Assembly (NCBI GenBank): GCA_016617785.1 | Contig: JADILM010000005.1 | Coordinates: 682,001 to 746,000, forward strand | Reading direction: 5' to 3' | DNA from: Sporobolomyces roseus | Taxonomy: Eukaryota > Basidiomycota > Microbotryomycetes > Sporidiobolales > Sporidiobolaceae | Length of the DNA stretch: 64,000 bases | The notes under the pieces: generated by a model | The model's input: the letters and a program-made list of their open reading frames with translations, nothing else | What the model was told of the DNA's origin: nothing | Database searches by the model: none | Program-made: the position numbers and the translations under genes | Part shown: positions 52,816 through 64,000 of the stretch, piece by piece | How positions within the stretch are numbered: the first letter of the stretch is position 1 | Layout: each line of letters begins with the position of its first letter

Positions 52816-54821
52816 TTAAAGGGTGGGAAGACTCTGTTGTTGAGCCTCAGCAGCTTTGTTGTCTTCTGCGGCAGCAGCGTTGATCCTGTCGAGCTTGGCC
52901 TTCTCCTCTTCGCGAGCGGCGCGCCAGTCGGGCTTGACGGCGACGAAGGAACCACGAGATCCGTGACGAGGGTGATCAGGAGGGTGAGCGTCGATGGCTA
53001 AAGAGAACTGAGGGGTCAGCAACTTCAAGCTTGATAGAGAGCGAGATGGAGACATACTGATGTGAATGGATCCATCCTTGTTGCGACGAGCGAAAACGCA
53101 GTCGAGCGACGGAACGATGTAGTGAGCTCCAGAGTTGTTGATTTTCTCGACTGAAGGAACGAGCGAAACGCATCAGGATCGATGCTCTGAGCATAGAGAA
53201 ACCAAAGATTGTACGTACCAGGATGACTCGTGCAGATAGCGATAGTCCTGGCTCCACTGACAACACCAGCCTTGATACCACTGGGAGAGTCTTCGAAAAC
53301 GAGGCACTTTTCGATGGAGATACCGAGATCCTACAAGTCACATTTTGATGAGCTCCCGTTCTTGTTTCTAAGAGCGGCCGATGAAGGGAGACTTACCTTG
53401 GCAGCGAGAAGGAAAGGATCGGGGAAAGGCTTGCCGCGCTCGAGACGAGGGTCGTCAGCGGTAACGGTAACCTTGGGTCGCTTGATACCAGCACGAGCAA
53501 GGGCTCCGTGAGCGTCTGGAGTTCGGCGAGATTTAGATCAGTACGCCAAAACGATACGTCGATTTGAGCAACGAAAACGTACAGGTCTTGGCGGAAGAAG
53601 TAGCTACGGCGAAACGACCAGTAGGGAGAGAGTCGATGAGACGACGTACTCCGGGAAGGATACGAATGGAGGCATTTCGGCATCTGTGAGAGTCGAATTC
53701 ACTCAGTTTTATCAGTTTCTGTCGAATATGGTACCAGAATCGCTCGTTGACTTACCCAATTTCCTCCTCAGTGTACTCGTTGAGGTCGAAATGACCATCT
53801 TCCTCATCATCGTCATCGTCGAAAGGGTTGTCGAGCTGTTCCATGCGATCAGGTTCGTCGGTGTTGAGCGCTGCGAGCTTGGCGTTGACACTGTCGAGTT
53901 CTTTGTCCTTGGGAGACTCCTGAAACAATAGCACAAGTAATAGTAATCGTCAGAAACGAGATAACGAGCAACAGCCGGAGGGTAAACTAGAATCGAAAAA
54001 TGAAAACTCACCATTTTGCTCATTCCGAAGTTTCCTCCAGCGAGACCGGTAAGAAGGGGGTTGGCACCACTTCCTGAACTTCCACGCCTACTAGCACGGC
54101 GACTCGATTGGTTCGAATCGCGACGACTCGAACTTTCTGAATCACGGCGGACGCGAACTCGGGTGTTGAATTCGTCGGCTTCTTTGAGGATACGCTTTTC
54201 GAACTATCACACACAAGTCGAGTACACTATAAAGTCAGCTCCCTGATTCTTCCTCCTTCGGAAACACAGCGGTAAACCGGATTCGATGATTCACGCTGAT
54301 GCAGGATCGAAACTGAGAGAATTTGGCTCACCTCTTGAACGTGTTCGTCCATTTGTTCGTTAGTGAGCCTCCTGAGCTTAGGCTTGAGATCCCTCAAGTT
54401 GTCAATAGCTCGTCGTCCGTGAGTTGCAGCAATTACTTCATCGGCGGGCATTCCCAACTCGTTTGCGACTGATGACCAAGCGGCTTCGACGGCGGTAATA
54501 GAGTCGACAAGGGTACCATCCATATCGAACAAGATACCTGCAGTCAGAACATAATTTGAGGTCAGTTGGGTCCGATGATGTACTCGATCGAGGATCTTTT
54601 TTCGAAAATGGTCTTCCACGACGTCAAGAATCTCATTTTGAGGCTCAGAGGATAGCCTGGGATGATCAGGGAGTGGACTTACCCTCAACATCAAACTCAG
54701 CATGCTCGACTGGGTGCGTAGGCGAGACTGTTTAGAGGAAAGAGACCAGAGTAAGTTTATGGAGACGTTTCCTGACTATCGAGTGGACTCTGAACTTACG
54801 TGACATCTCTTGAGTAGACAT
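52816..54821 (-). CDS. HAD sugar/glycerol-phosphate phosphatase with disordered insert
   Basis: The HAD signature ILFDMDGTLVDSITAVE (nucleophile Asp and acid Asp) is followed by a cap domain with ATHGRRAIDNLRDLKP, then motif II (FAVATSSAKTY), the conserved Lys in RGKPFPDPFLLAA, and LVFEDSPSGIKAGVVSG (Asp motif). This order matches the yeast Gpp1/Dog1 glycerol-3-phosphate and 2-deoxyglucose-6-phosphate phosphatases. Between EFEKRILKEADEF and ILPGVRRLIDSLP there is an extra ~110 residues: Arg/Ser-rich repeats (SRRASRRGSSGSG), then an acidic patch (NPFDDDDDEEDGHFD). Exon 1 is MSTQEMSR from 54821. The C-terminus (EEEKAKLDRINAAAAED) is a charged helix. Confidence 0.82.
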
Positions 54822-55547
54822 GGTGGGCGTTGGAACTTGAGTTTTGAAGTGAGAGAGGAGAGAACAAGATTGAAAGAAAAAAAAGGAGGAGGACCGTCAC
54901 TAGAGAAGAGGGAATAATACGGGGTCGAGGATCAGCGAACTACTAGTGACGTGTTTGAGAACAGTCGAGTACTCACGAGAAGATGTTACTCTGAGGAAGA
55001 GGTGAGAGGTAGAGAGGGAGAGGACGTGGTCGCAAGCAACTTTCTCGGTTGAAGCCTGAGGTGGGCGTCAGTTTCGTTTTGTTGTCGCATGAAATTCTCT
55101 TCTGGGCTGCCTTCCTGACTATCGATAGAACTCCCTTATACACTACTAGCTCAATGTGTAGTCTACCCCAGTCGCTACCTTTCGAATCCCATATTCCTTG
55201 CGTCTCCTCTGCCCTTCAACTTTTTCTCTCTCGCAAACTCTTTACCTTCTCAGTTTGCGAGATTCTCTCTCAATTTCTCAAATCTCTTTTGCCAATCTCC
55301 CCACGGGCCGAACTCATTTCCTCTCCTCTCTTCTACGCCGATAGCACAGCTCTTGGGTCTCGGGCTAATCAGACTTGAAGATCAGCGTAACGTGGGAACC
55401 AGACGAATCCGACGAATCAAGCGGACAAAGATTCGAAACCGGGACTCTGCGACGAAAGGCAAAGCGAGGAACGTTCTCTGATGACAACAGCCAATGAAGT
55501 ACAGCGGACCAATAAACACAGCGATGTACGAAGCACGTAGAACCCGA
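54822..55547. other. Intergenic: HAD-gene promoter and GT32 3' end
   Basis: 726 bases, the longest gap in this half. A 109-codon plus-strand frame (55049..55378) lacks domain features and splice context; I treat it as chance. Poly-A and purine tracts lie near 54880. Confidence 0.4.
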
Positions 55548-57419
55548 CTAAGCATCTGCACCCTCTTGATTCCGCCATGACCCTGCGAAATAGTGAGAAG
55601 CCATCGCTGCAGGATGCTCCTTGTTCTCTGCTCCCATATGACTGCACGAGCTCGACTACCTTGTCAGTACACGGTCACGCAGCGAGTAAAGAAAGGAGGA
55701 AGCTCACCCGATACCAGGAGAAAATCCAGTGATTTGAAGCACTTTGAGGTCTCCGTAACCTTCCGAGCTCATCTTGCCCTTGTCGTGTTCGCCGTGATGG
55801 AATCTCCACCCTTCGTAACCGAGACTTCGAAGGTCTGTCCAGTTCTTACGGTACTTGACTTGGAGGTAAGCGAGAACGGCGTCGGTGAAGAGTCCTAGAT
55901 TCGATGTGGAGGTCCAAGATCAGCGCTTTCTGAAGGAAGGAATGAGGAACGAGGAAGCTGACCTGGACCTGTTCGCTCCATCACGCTGACGGGTTTGGGA
56001 TCCTTTCCGACTGGCGCAAGAGCTTGTTCGACAACTCGACGAACAGCGTCAAGCATGATGGGGTGTCCTCGAGTCGATGCCATCGTCCATTGCGAGAATT
56101 GAAGAGGTCGAGGCCAGTACTGTCGAGGGAACAGAGCTTTCGTCAATCACAAGTCTCAGGCTAAACAGAGGAAAGTGAGCGTACCTTGTTCCAATCTTTC
56201 CGTTCTCCGACATCCGCTTCGACTCCGACAATGCAGGAGGGAGGCTCGTAGTCGGCAGAACTACACGAGTGAACGAGTGAAATCAGCACCCGAGGATCGC
56301 ATAGCGAGTAAGAGAAAAAGCAACAAACGGAATTCCCTCCCATTCGATTTCGAGTCCCCATTCTTCAACCGGTTTCATACATTCGACATCGGTATCAGCG
56401 TACACTCCACCTTCCACCGCAAGTACAAGATACCTCCAGAAATCACTCCTCAACACAGCAGGAGTTTCGAGTTTCTCCCAAGCGGCAAGCACACCTCGTT
56501 CTTGACCCGCCTTCTTCTCCTTCGACAGTGGTGACGGGATCGACGAAGACGACATCAAAGGAGGGATAGAATGAGTTTTCCTCAATTTTCGATTCCTCCC
56601 TCTCCTCGGTGCTCGCCTCTCTAATCCATCTCCAGGATTCATCATATCGAACCTTCTCCTGACCCATCGATCCGCCAGCTCGTTGTCATGGAACCTGACA
56701 TCCCATCCTTCATTGAGCTCACTCCAAGTTTGAACGATGTCTTCCTTGTCGTCGTAATATTTCCGAGTTGGTGCAGTTTGCCAAATCCTTCGAGGAATCG
56801 AAGGGTACCGTAATCGACGTTCGGAGTCGGAACCAGAAGGGAAGAAAGTACGAAGTGCAGAGATGAGAGAGTTGGGATCATCTTCGTTTGAATCGGCGGA
56901 CGGGAAATGTTTGCGAAGGAAATCTTCGAGAGTTGTGAGGTAGACGGCGGGGTTTGAGAGGAAGAGAGGACTACCGAGGTGATAGACTTCATCTGCGGCC
57001 CATCCGAGGGAGGAAAGGGGTTGGTGGGAGGATAGGGAGGAATTGGCGGGTTTGTCGGGAATTGGATGGTCGAAAGGTTGTCCGTAAGCATCACAAATCC
57101 TTCCACTCCCATCCAGACAAGGTGATGTTGCCCTCCACCGTTCAATCGAAGTCATGGCTTCCTTCCATGCCCTGACATGAACGTCTCGATACCAGATAGC
57201 GAGGAGGATTCCGTAGAAAACGATCAGAGCGAAGAACCGTTTCTTGTTCGAGGAGAGGAACGGTCGTCGGTTATTTCCGCGTGATGGTGGTGTCGAAGCT
57301 TGTGCGAGGAGTTTTGCGGCTGGAGAGGTCGGAGGGAGATGTTGAGCGGATGTAGACAAGTGATTCGAAGATTCTGGTGAAGTGGTCAGAGGTAGTAAGG
57401 GTTTCTCGTCTGTAGGCAT
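55548..57419 (-). CDS. Och1-like GT32 glycosyltransferase (type II membrane)
   Basis: After about 55 cytosolic residues, RFFALIVFYGILLAIWY is a single signal-anchor, as in Golgi type II enzymes. The lumenal part has the GT32 features: IPRRIWQTAPTRKYYD, LNEGWDVRFHDNELADRWV, SDFWRYLVLAVEGGVYADTDVECMKPV with the DxD metal site, and QFSQWTMASTRGHPIM. A C-terminal ASHYFAGSWR corresponds to the family's H-x-F-x-G-S/T-W element. This is the Och1/alpha-1,6-mannosyltransferase superfamily acting on N-glycans; the exact linkage cannot be told. A basic insert (RRAPRRGRNRKLRKTHS) with Ser/Pro lies before the DxD region. The start MPTDEKPLLPL at 57419 is the first ATG. Confidence 0.87.
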
Positions 57420-57960
57420 TGTGTCGTCGTCGAGATCGAAAGGCAATGAAGAGCAAAGTTGGAAGAGGAAGAGAGAAAGAACAGAGATGTCATTTGACGA
57501 GGAACCGAGAAAGGGAAGATTTCAGCCTCCTCCAGGTTTCGACAGATGACTAGTCGAGTCGAGGTAGTTGGAATAGAGTGAGTTCGAGCTGAAAGCGGAT
57601 TTCGAAGAGGTGAACAAAGGTAGTTGGAGAAAGTCGAAATCGCTCGCCCTTTCTCAATCCAGAAGGATGAGACTTGAATTTGGAAAGTTGGAGTTGAGCT
57701 GGGTTGTCGAATCGCAAGTCGAGTTCTTGTAGATCCAGCAAGGTGGGACTCGCCTCGTTCTACGACTGCTCAAATCTCGGGTCCGAAGGGTAGCGAGGCG
57801 AGATTTGACTGGTTGACTCTCTGAGCTGCGAATCGGGCGAGGAACAGGGAAATGCGAGGAAGATGAGGGCGTTTACAACAATGCTGAGGGTATAGAACGG
57901 GGAGAAGGGTATAGATGGTCGAGTCGAGAAGGGAGGGAAGGAGAAAGTTTGCGAAACTGT
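57420..57960. other. Intergenic: GT32 promoter and DUF4604 3' region
   Basis: 541 bases between two minus-strand genes. No supported gene or RNA. Confidence 0.4.
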
Positions 57961-58666
57961 TCAATCCTCCTCGAACGAAAGCATTCCAATCTTTTTCTTC
58001 GCTTCCTTCTTGTCTTTCTTCTTCTTCTTTACATCCTTCTCCTTCTGTTTCGCTGCCTCGAGATCCTTCTGTTCCTTCTCCTGCTGCTTCTTGTCCGCTT
58101 CACTCTTACTTCGTTTCACGACATCTTCCCAAGTTTCGCTAGGTCCCGCTCCAGTCTTTCCATTCGCTTTGCCCGTACTTGACGAGAACGAGAGTGAACC
58201 TTTTGACTTTGATGCCTCGGCGTTAGAGGAAGCTGAAAGAGGGTCGGTTCCATCTGCTTTGCCTGCGAAAGTTGACGAAATCGCACCTATTTCAGCAAGC
58301 GTCCTTCGCGAGAATCTGTACGGTAAACTCACCTTCTGCACGCAATCGATCTACCTCGTCTCGTTCCAAGTGTTTCCCCTCTTTCAATACGACTACTGTT
58401 GGTGCTTCATCTCCTCTCCCTAGATCCCATTCATCTTCCTCGCTCTGCTCTTCCTCCTCCTGTTCTCCATCTGGTCTAGTAGGGATCGCAGGTCTTCCAT
58501 CTTGACCTAATTGCACTTGTTTGCGTTGAGTTCCACCTTGTAAAGCCGAGAGAGCGTTTTGAAGGAATGCAGGTTTTTGACCTACGTAGGCTAATCCACG
58601 TAATTGATTCTTGCTTGGTCCTGATTTCGGATCATCTAATGGATCTCGAGATCGTTTGTTCGACAT
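57961..58666 (-). CDS. DUF4604 (KIAA1143-like) nuclear protein
   Basis: Two exons give about 215 residues. The N-terminal half contains LRGLAYVGQKPAFLQNALSALQGG, the Y-V-x-x-x-P-x-F-L signature of DUF4604/KIAA1143, then an acidic stretch and a short conserved VVVLKEGKHL element. The C-terminal half is a Lys/Glu-rich region ending KKKIGMLSFEED, as in other fungal members. Exon 1 ends at RLRAEG with a consensus donor near 58332, and exon 2 starts near 58275. No function is known for the family. The 130-base gap to the divergent NUG1 start is a shared promoter. Confidence 0.78.
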
Positions 58667-58796
58667 TTCGAGAGGAAGTTAGAGTGAATGGGCTGTGCTA
58701 GAAAAACAAAATGTATTCAATTCAGAGAGAGAAAAAAGTGTCCACTGTCCTTTTTTCCTTCATTCACTCCAAACACTCCGCTGGACTAGGACAAAA

Positions 58797-61201
58797 ATGG
58801 TCAAGATTCGCAAAAGTGAGTACAACCGCTCGTTAATCTGTTCAGAGCCTCGTGTGGCTGATTAGCTTGTCTTGAACTGCAGAGACTTCCAATCGAACAA
58901 CTACTCGTATGAGAGCAAAGGTCAAGCACAAGGTAGCAGAACACACAAAGAAAGCTAAGAAAGCAGCAAAGAAGGATGTCACATGGAAGAGCAGTACGTT
59001 CTACCCACCCCTCTTCGATCCTTCACTGAACTTTATTCCCAACTCGAGCTTACATTCTGTTTCCTGCATCGCAGACAAACCTAAAGATCTAGGAATCCCA
59101 AATAGTTTCCCTTACAAAGATCAAGTATTGGCAGAGGCAGCAGCTGAGAAGCAACAGGTCAGTCTCGAATTTTCAAAACTTTCTCTCTCTCCCAAATTAT
59201 TCTCACACTTTTTCCCCTACTTCTGTTCAGGCTGAGGAGGAGAAGATCGCTCGACGAGAGGCTCAACGAAATGGTACCGCTTCAGCTACTTTCGCTTCAA
59301 CCGCTGCTCTCGCCGCAGCCCTAGCCGCAGATTCGGCATTCGACGATGAGATGGATGAAGATGATCAAGAGGAGGCATTGGTTCAAGATCCTTCCCTCAA
59401 GCTTCACGCAAAGAGTTTGAGAAAGGTGTTGGAGATGAGTGATGTCGTTATCGAGGTGTTGGATGCTAGGGATCCTGTCGGAACGAGGTGTCGAGCGGTA
59501 GAAAGGGAATTGAGGTCATTAGATGGTGGACGAAAGAAGCTTGTACTCGTATTGAACAAGATCGGTAAGTTCTGCCCCTTCTCTTTCGCTTTTTGAGGAC
59601 GTTGGAAACTCAATTTTGCTTTGTCCGATAGATCTCGTTCCTCCTCCAGTTGTTCAAGCCTGGCTCACTCACCTTCGATTACAAGCTCCTACAATCCCCT
59701 TCAAGTCCTCTACCCAACAGCAACGCAACCATCTCTCCGCTTCTTCCACTTCCACTCCTCAATCCGCCTCTGGTTCTTCCACTAAACCTCTCCTCGAATT
59801 GATCAAAGGGTTCCGAAACCACTCTTCCGGCCCTTCTACTTCAGCTTCTACCATCAAGACCTCCCTCACTATCGGTCTCGTCGGTCACCCGAACGTCGGA
59901 AAATCTTCCTTGATCAATACTCTCAAACGGTCGAAAGCTTGCAGCGTAGCTCCTACTCCCGGTTGGACGAAGGAAGTACAAGAAGTAGTGCTCGAGAAAG
60001 GTGTTCGAGTGTTGGATTGCCCTGGTGTAGTCGTTGAGGCGAGAGGTGAATTAGAAAGTGCTCTCAAGGGTATGGTCAAGGCTGAAGATGTCAAGGATCC
60101 CAAAGCACCTGGTACGCATTCTCTCATTTGTCTCTGGCTCGCGCTGGGCTGATCCCTTTGCGAACGACAGTCGAAATCATCCTTCAACGGTGTCAACAAA
60201 CTCACCTCCAAATGCTTTACAACATTCCGGCTTTCTCCGACACTCGTTCTTTCCTCCTCGAAGTCGCACGCGCCAAGGGACGTATCCGCAAGGGAGGAGT
60301 TCCCGATCTCGATGGTGCAGCACGATCAATCCTCCGAGACTGGGTTCAAGGTCGAATTCCTTACTACACTTCGCCTCCTTCCGCCGCCTCTACTCAAGCC
60401 GTCAAGGAAGCGAACGAACAGAAGCAACTCGAGAACGTCTCGGATGCCGATGTCGACAGCGCACAAATCTTGACGACTTTCGCTCCCGCTTTCGATCTCG
60501 CCGCTCTCTTTGGTGAAGCCGATGCGGTCGCTTTCGGTGAAGGTGGAGCTGGGAGTGCGGTACAAGGAAAGAAGGCAGTCAAGATGCAAGATGGCGCGAT
60601 GGGAATGGAGAGTGACGATGCAGATGTTGGATGGGCAGCTGAGGAACCCGAAGAAGTCGAAATGGAGGAGGACGAGGACGATCTCAACCTCGATGATCTC
60701 GTTGATGATGACGAGATGGAAGATGATGATGAAGACGAGGAGGAGGATGCGCCTGAACTCGTCGAAGCCGCTCCAACTCCCGTCCCGAAAACGAAACGAT
60801 CCGCTCATTCTCAAATCGTTTCAGTCGCCCCTCCTTCGAAGAAATCGAAATCCGTTTCATTCTCTGCGAAACCTCTCGGACCTACTGGATCAACAGCAGT
60901 CAACGCTTCAACCTCGAACGCAAAGGAAATCATTTCGGCTGGTGTCGATGAGGTCGGATTGAACAAGGCGAACAAGAAGGCAGCGAAGAAGGACAAGAAG
61001 AAGGCTACGAAGAAGGCGAACAAAGCCAAGGGTGAATTGGAAGAGGCGACGAAGGAGTTTGGAGATGATAGCGAGATTCCTTCGAAACCCCGAGGTGCTC
61101 GAACAGTCGCCGCAACTGGAATCAGTGAGGCTTACGATTTTGGAGAGTTCTTTGGAAAGAAGCAGGCGAAACCGGTGGATGATGACGATGAGGAGCTATA
61201 G
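58797..61201 (+). CDS. NUG1: Nug1/GNL3-type nucleolar GTPase
   Basis: A circularly permuted GTPase needed for 60S subunit assembly and export. Exon 1 is MVKIRK plus one base (58797..58815), joined in phase to KTSNRTTTRMRAKVKHKV, the Lys/Arg-rich N-terminus that targets nucleoli. The GTPase motifs appear in permuted order: DARDPVGTRC and VLNKIDLVP (G4) before GLVGHPNVGKSSLIN (G1), then TPGWTKEVQEV (G2 region) and DCPGVVV (G3). The middle MLYNIPAFSDTRSFLLEVARAKGRIRKGG matches the family. A C-terminal acidic block (about 60640..60760) and Lys-rich tail follow. Ends at 61201. About 640 residues. Confidence 0.94.
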
Positions 61202-61388
61202 ATTCACTTCACTTCTTTTAGGATAGTTCGTTTGTTTCTCCTTGTCGAGTTGTAATTCGCATGCTTTTCACTACGGAATCACTCTCTTTTCTTGTGTCAA
61301 GCTTTGAGAGTAAGATATGCACACAAAAGTTGCACGAATAGAGGTAACGAAAAGGGGTATAAAGCTGCAACGTAGGAGAAAACGAAAA

Positions 61389-62780
61389 CTAATGACCGTC
61401 CTCCTTGTTCTGTCCCTCGAGTGCCCTGATCACACCAAATGATGCAGCAGCAGCAGCTCCACCTACCAACAGTGTCGAGACAGCTCCATAAGTGTATCCT
61501 TTCCATCCGATAGCGGCTCCAGTGAAGAAAGTCTTGAAGATTCCGAAAACGAGTAGGACGACCGCTGTGATTGCTGCTGACCACACGAGACCTTCTCCGG
61601 CGGTGGGGATGAAGAAGTAAGGGAGGAGAGGAACGAGACCGCCGAGGAAGTAGGAGAGACCGATAGTGATCGCTGAAATGAACAATCTTGAATCGGTAGT
61701 TTCTTCGAGACCTTCACCGAATTTCAGGAGGAATGCCGTCAGACCTTTTTCATCTTCATCTTCGTCTTTTGGTTCTGATTCTGAGGAAAGAGTTTTGCGA
61801 GGAAGGAGGGAAGCGCGTTCTGGGTCGGAAGATTGGGAGGCAGGGAGATTCGAGAATCTTGGTCGACGACCGACGGCATTGAGGATTTGTCGAGTGAGGG
61901 ATGGGGGAGCTTGAGGTTCACCGAGAGATGCTTCGACTTGGAGGAGAGCGCCTGCGACTCGTCGAGAAAGAGCATCTTCGACTCCTAAAGGTGAAAGGAT
62001 TGCGTTCACTTCTCGTTCCATCTCTCCTGCGCATGATCGTGCGACACGTTCCTATACGCTCGATTGGTCAGAGGTGATCTGAGTTGTAGGATCTGGCAGC
62101 TTGAACTCACCCGAGTGTTCTTCTTCAAGTAGCGATAATGATCGCGTTCCGCTTGAGCTGACAGATATCCTCCAACTCCCATCGATAATGCTCCAGACAC
62201 CAATTCAGCGATACCAGCAGTGTATACGAGTCGAGATGAACCGAGGGAAGAGAGACCGGCAGTGAGGGCGAAGGGAACTGTCAAGCCTATTCGTTCGAAT
62301 GGGGGGTTAGCTACTGCGGAAAGAGTGAGGTTCTTGCAAGAGTTGCTCACCATCAGCTAGACCACTGTAAAGATCCAGGTTGCGTTGTCAGCTGCTGATT
62401 TGGGCGAGAGATGAAAATTATCAGGAGGTTGCTTACATGATGATATCCCTGACGATGTCGGGGTTGACTAGAGCTCGCTCATCATCACCTTTGAGATCCC
62501 TACAGCATACTGTCCTCTCCCTGTTGTGTACGTCGCACTTTGAAGCTGTTTTTCGAGAGAAGGGGGGTTTGATCGGAGGTTAGCTCGCTCTATTGTATGG
62601 AGTCGTGGATGGTCTGGACTCGCCTAGAGGTACTTCACTAGATCCACCGGGAGTCTGAGGGCCAGGTTCGAGAGACCAGACGGGTCGAGGAGGTTCATTT
62701 TGGTTGATGAGATTTCTCTTAGGTAAGGCGACTGCTCCATTGGGCGTGTTGGCGGCTACTGTATCTCGAGAGGTGGACAT
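61389..62780 (-). CDS. CCC1: Ccc1/VIT1 vacuolar iron transporter
   Basis: Moves Fe2+ or Mn2+ from cytosol into the vacuole. Signature pieces: DIVRDIIIGLADGLTVPFAL (TM1 with the conserved Asp), TAGLSSLGSSRLVYTAGIAELVSGALSMGVGGYLSAQAERDHY (TM2 with the metal-site Glu; quoted as one domain), then an acidic cytosolic loop. TM3 to TM5 are LFISAITIGLSYFLGGLVPLLPYFF, AAITAVVLLVFGIFKTFFTG and a Gly/Ala-rich last helix. The GLADG motif is encoded by a 14-nt microexon (62351..62364). The loop between TM2 and TM3 is long and carries an Asp/Glu run (EPKDEDEDEK). About 350 residues from MSTSRDTVAA. Confidence 0.93.
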
Positions 62781-62913
62781 TCTTGTGTTGTTGAGGTGTG
62801 GGTGAAGAAGGGAAGAGAGAGATTGCAGATCTTTCGGAACTTTTTTTCGAGATCAGTAAAAATTCAATCTGCCAATTGGAAACGTTGGAATGATCTCAAT
62901 CTTTGACCCCTTT

Positions 62914-63382
62914 TCAAACCCTTTTCTGCCTTTTCTTCCACAATCTTCCCTCTTCTGCTGAAGGCGGAGATAGCAAAGTGTGATTGGCAAGCATGTCTTC
63001 GATCTCAGCTTTTTCGCAAGGGCATTCGTCAATTCGCCTGAAATATTCGCTTCGTGCCATCACCCGGCGTGTTTCCTTGTCCGGGATCATCCACAAGTTA
63101 CAATGATGCCCGTGAGCCGCAACGCGACAGCGAGTGAGTTGCGGGTGAAAGCTGAGAGACACAAAAACGGTGAAGAAGATTCTTGCTCTCCCTCGACGGC
63201 TTCGACCTCTTCAGTGCCTAAACATGGTTCGAGATTACTGTTCAGTACTTTGCTCTATCAGACTGCCCTTACCGCGATGCCTTAGCATCCGCGGAAGACT
63301 CGAGTCTATAGCCGATCGTTCGCTTGAAATCAGTCTCTCTGTCGAACAGATCGATGGAACTCTTTCTCTTCGCACTGCTCAT
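62914..63382 (-). CDS. Unrecognised 115-residue Cys/His protein
   Basis: Two exons, complement(63273..63382) and (62914..63151), join in frame to 115 residues. Exon 1 (SSAKRKSSIDLFDRETDF...) is hydrophilic. Exon 2 has a run of potential metal ligands, RCRVAAHGHHCNLW, then an RRIDECPCEKAEIEDML stretch, and ends in a basic KKRQKRV. The C-x5-H-x2-HC plus C-P-C pattern could bind zinc, but no known finger fits. The intron (63152..63272) is about 120 bases with a consensus donor GTAAGG. I could not place it in a family. The opposite-strand frame across 62980..63285 looks less protein-like. Confidence 0.42.
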
Positions 63383-63501
63383 GATGTGAGCGTGCTCTCA
63401 GTCGCCCAGGTGAGAGACAGAAGCTGGGCTCGAGGCGCCGAGTGAGCAAGTCGGCAAAATAGGATTTCGCAACAAAAACGCCCATTCCATGAGGTCAAGG
63501 A

Positions 63502-63587
63502 TGGTCACTGCGAGGTTCGAACTCGCGACCTCAACCGAACACAGTGGTAGTGTGAAGATTGCGTGAGAACCACTACACTAAGCGACC
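63502..63587 (-). tRNA. tRNA-Val (CAC) with 13-nt intron
   Basis: Read on the minus strand: acceptor GGTCGCT pairs with AGTGACC; the D-loop contains GTAGTGGTT; the anticodon arm CAATC/GGTTG carries TTCACA with anticodon CAC at 63552..63554. An intron of 13 nt (63538..63550) sits at the canonical position after base 37. The T arm GCGAG/CTCGC has loop TTCGAAC; the discriminator is A. Confidence 0.92.
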
Positions 63588-64000
63588 AGGGAGATGTTGA
63601 GAGAGTGGCGAAAAAATTGCCTACACAAACGTGCGCAAGACGGGCTCAACTGCTCCGGACCTTTATTTCTTGCTCTCTCGAGTGCATGCGAGCTTTATCA
63701 TGGTCCACTAGAGCTTCAGAGAGCTCGGAAACAAGAAGCGGGAATAGAGAAATCAGATCTCCTGAAAACCGCACCGACCTTCAAGAAAGCTTTTCTATCT
63801 CCGTTCGACTGCGTCACTCAACATTGTTCGAGACTTGGGGCCAACAGAAACGCCACAGAGCTCGTAGTCGACCGTGAATGCAGAAAGAGCTGTCAAGCTT
63901 CGTCTGTTCTATATCCGAAAGTTCTTAACGCTCTCCCGGTTCTTCTAATTCACTCGCTGTTATTTTGGACCGCTCTCCGTCTCACACAAGTCTGTCTTAT
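63588..64000. other. Unassigned end of window
   Basis: I find no supported gene, repeat or RNA here. A plus-strand frame over 63563..63877 overlaps the tRNA and has no domain features. The next gene's promoter or 3' end may lie here. Confidence 0.35.

Noticed and set aside
55049..55378. A 109-codon plus-strand frame upstream of the HAD gene
   Set aside because: Ser/Leu-rich from C/T-rich DNA and no family resemblance.
60326..60814. A 162-codon minus-strand frame inside NUG1
   Set aside because: Antisense shadow of the acidic coding region of NUG1.

Overview
This is nuclear DNA of a fungus, almost certainly a basidiomycete. Genes are dense, lie on both strands and are cut by many short introns, mostly 45-100 bases, with GT(G/A)AG(T/C) donors and a CTGA(C/T)-type branch motif. 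The gene set is typical fungal housekeeping: Svp26, Rix7, Caf1, Ctf18, Sec14, Ria1/Efl1, Rex1, an Ssk2-type MAPKKK, septation-network Cdc14, Thi4, an Och1-like glycosyltransferase, Nug1 and a Ccc1-type iron transporter. I cannot place it below phylum. Exon structures were rebuilt by eye from splice signals and family conservation; where exon lengths sum to an open frame I say so.

Layout. 0-6.4 kb: Svp26/TEX261, then copy 1 of a three-member orphan gene family with its leader, then RIX7 on the minus strand. 6.4-16.3 kb: tRNA-Lys(CTT), a family-X DNA polymerase with an unusual N-terminus, tubulin cofactor C, NDUFA8, CAF1/POP2 and orphan copy 2 (minus). 16.4-28.4 kb: CTF18, a DUF1992 (DNAJC28-type) protein, SEC14, a membrane alpha/beta-hydrolase and a small orphan gene. 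28.4-42 kb: mitochondrial RRF, EFL1/RIA1, REX1 and the SSK2-type MAPKKK. 42-50 kb: a REEP/TB2 membrane protein, SIN Cdc14, an AlkB-like dioxygenase, an unrecognised acidic gene and orphan copy 3. 50-64 kb: THI4, a HAD phosphatase, an Och1-like GT32, a DUF4604 gene, NUG1, a CCC1-like iron transporter, a small Cys/His protein and an intron-containing tRNA-Val(CAC).

Two things stand out. First, a 439-base intron inside the THI4 coding region carries a recognisable TPP riboswitch aptamer (complement 51289..51624) with a compensatory change in P5, a very long P3 arm, and a 9-nt stretch able to pair with the intron's own 5' splice site. Thi4 makes the thiazole of thiamin, so this looks like product feedback acting through splicing. 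Second, three dispersed genes share a conserved 440-610 base promoter/leader and the same three-exon, phase-0 architecture, yet their encoded proteins have diverged almost beyond recognition. A lesser theme is extreme exon miniaturisation: start-codon-only first exons in two genes, and 10-16 nt microexons in EFL1 (carrying P-loop residues), CCC1 and THI4.

Functionally the neighbours are mostly unrelated housekeeping genes. Divergent pairs share very short intergenic promoters (55-240 bases) and convergent pairs share short 3' spacers.
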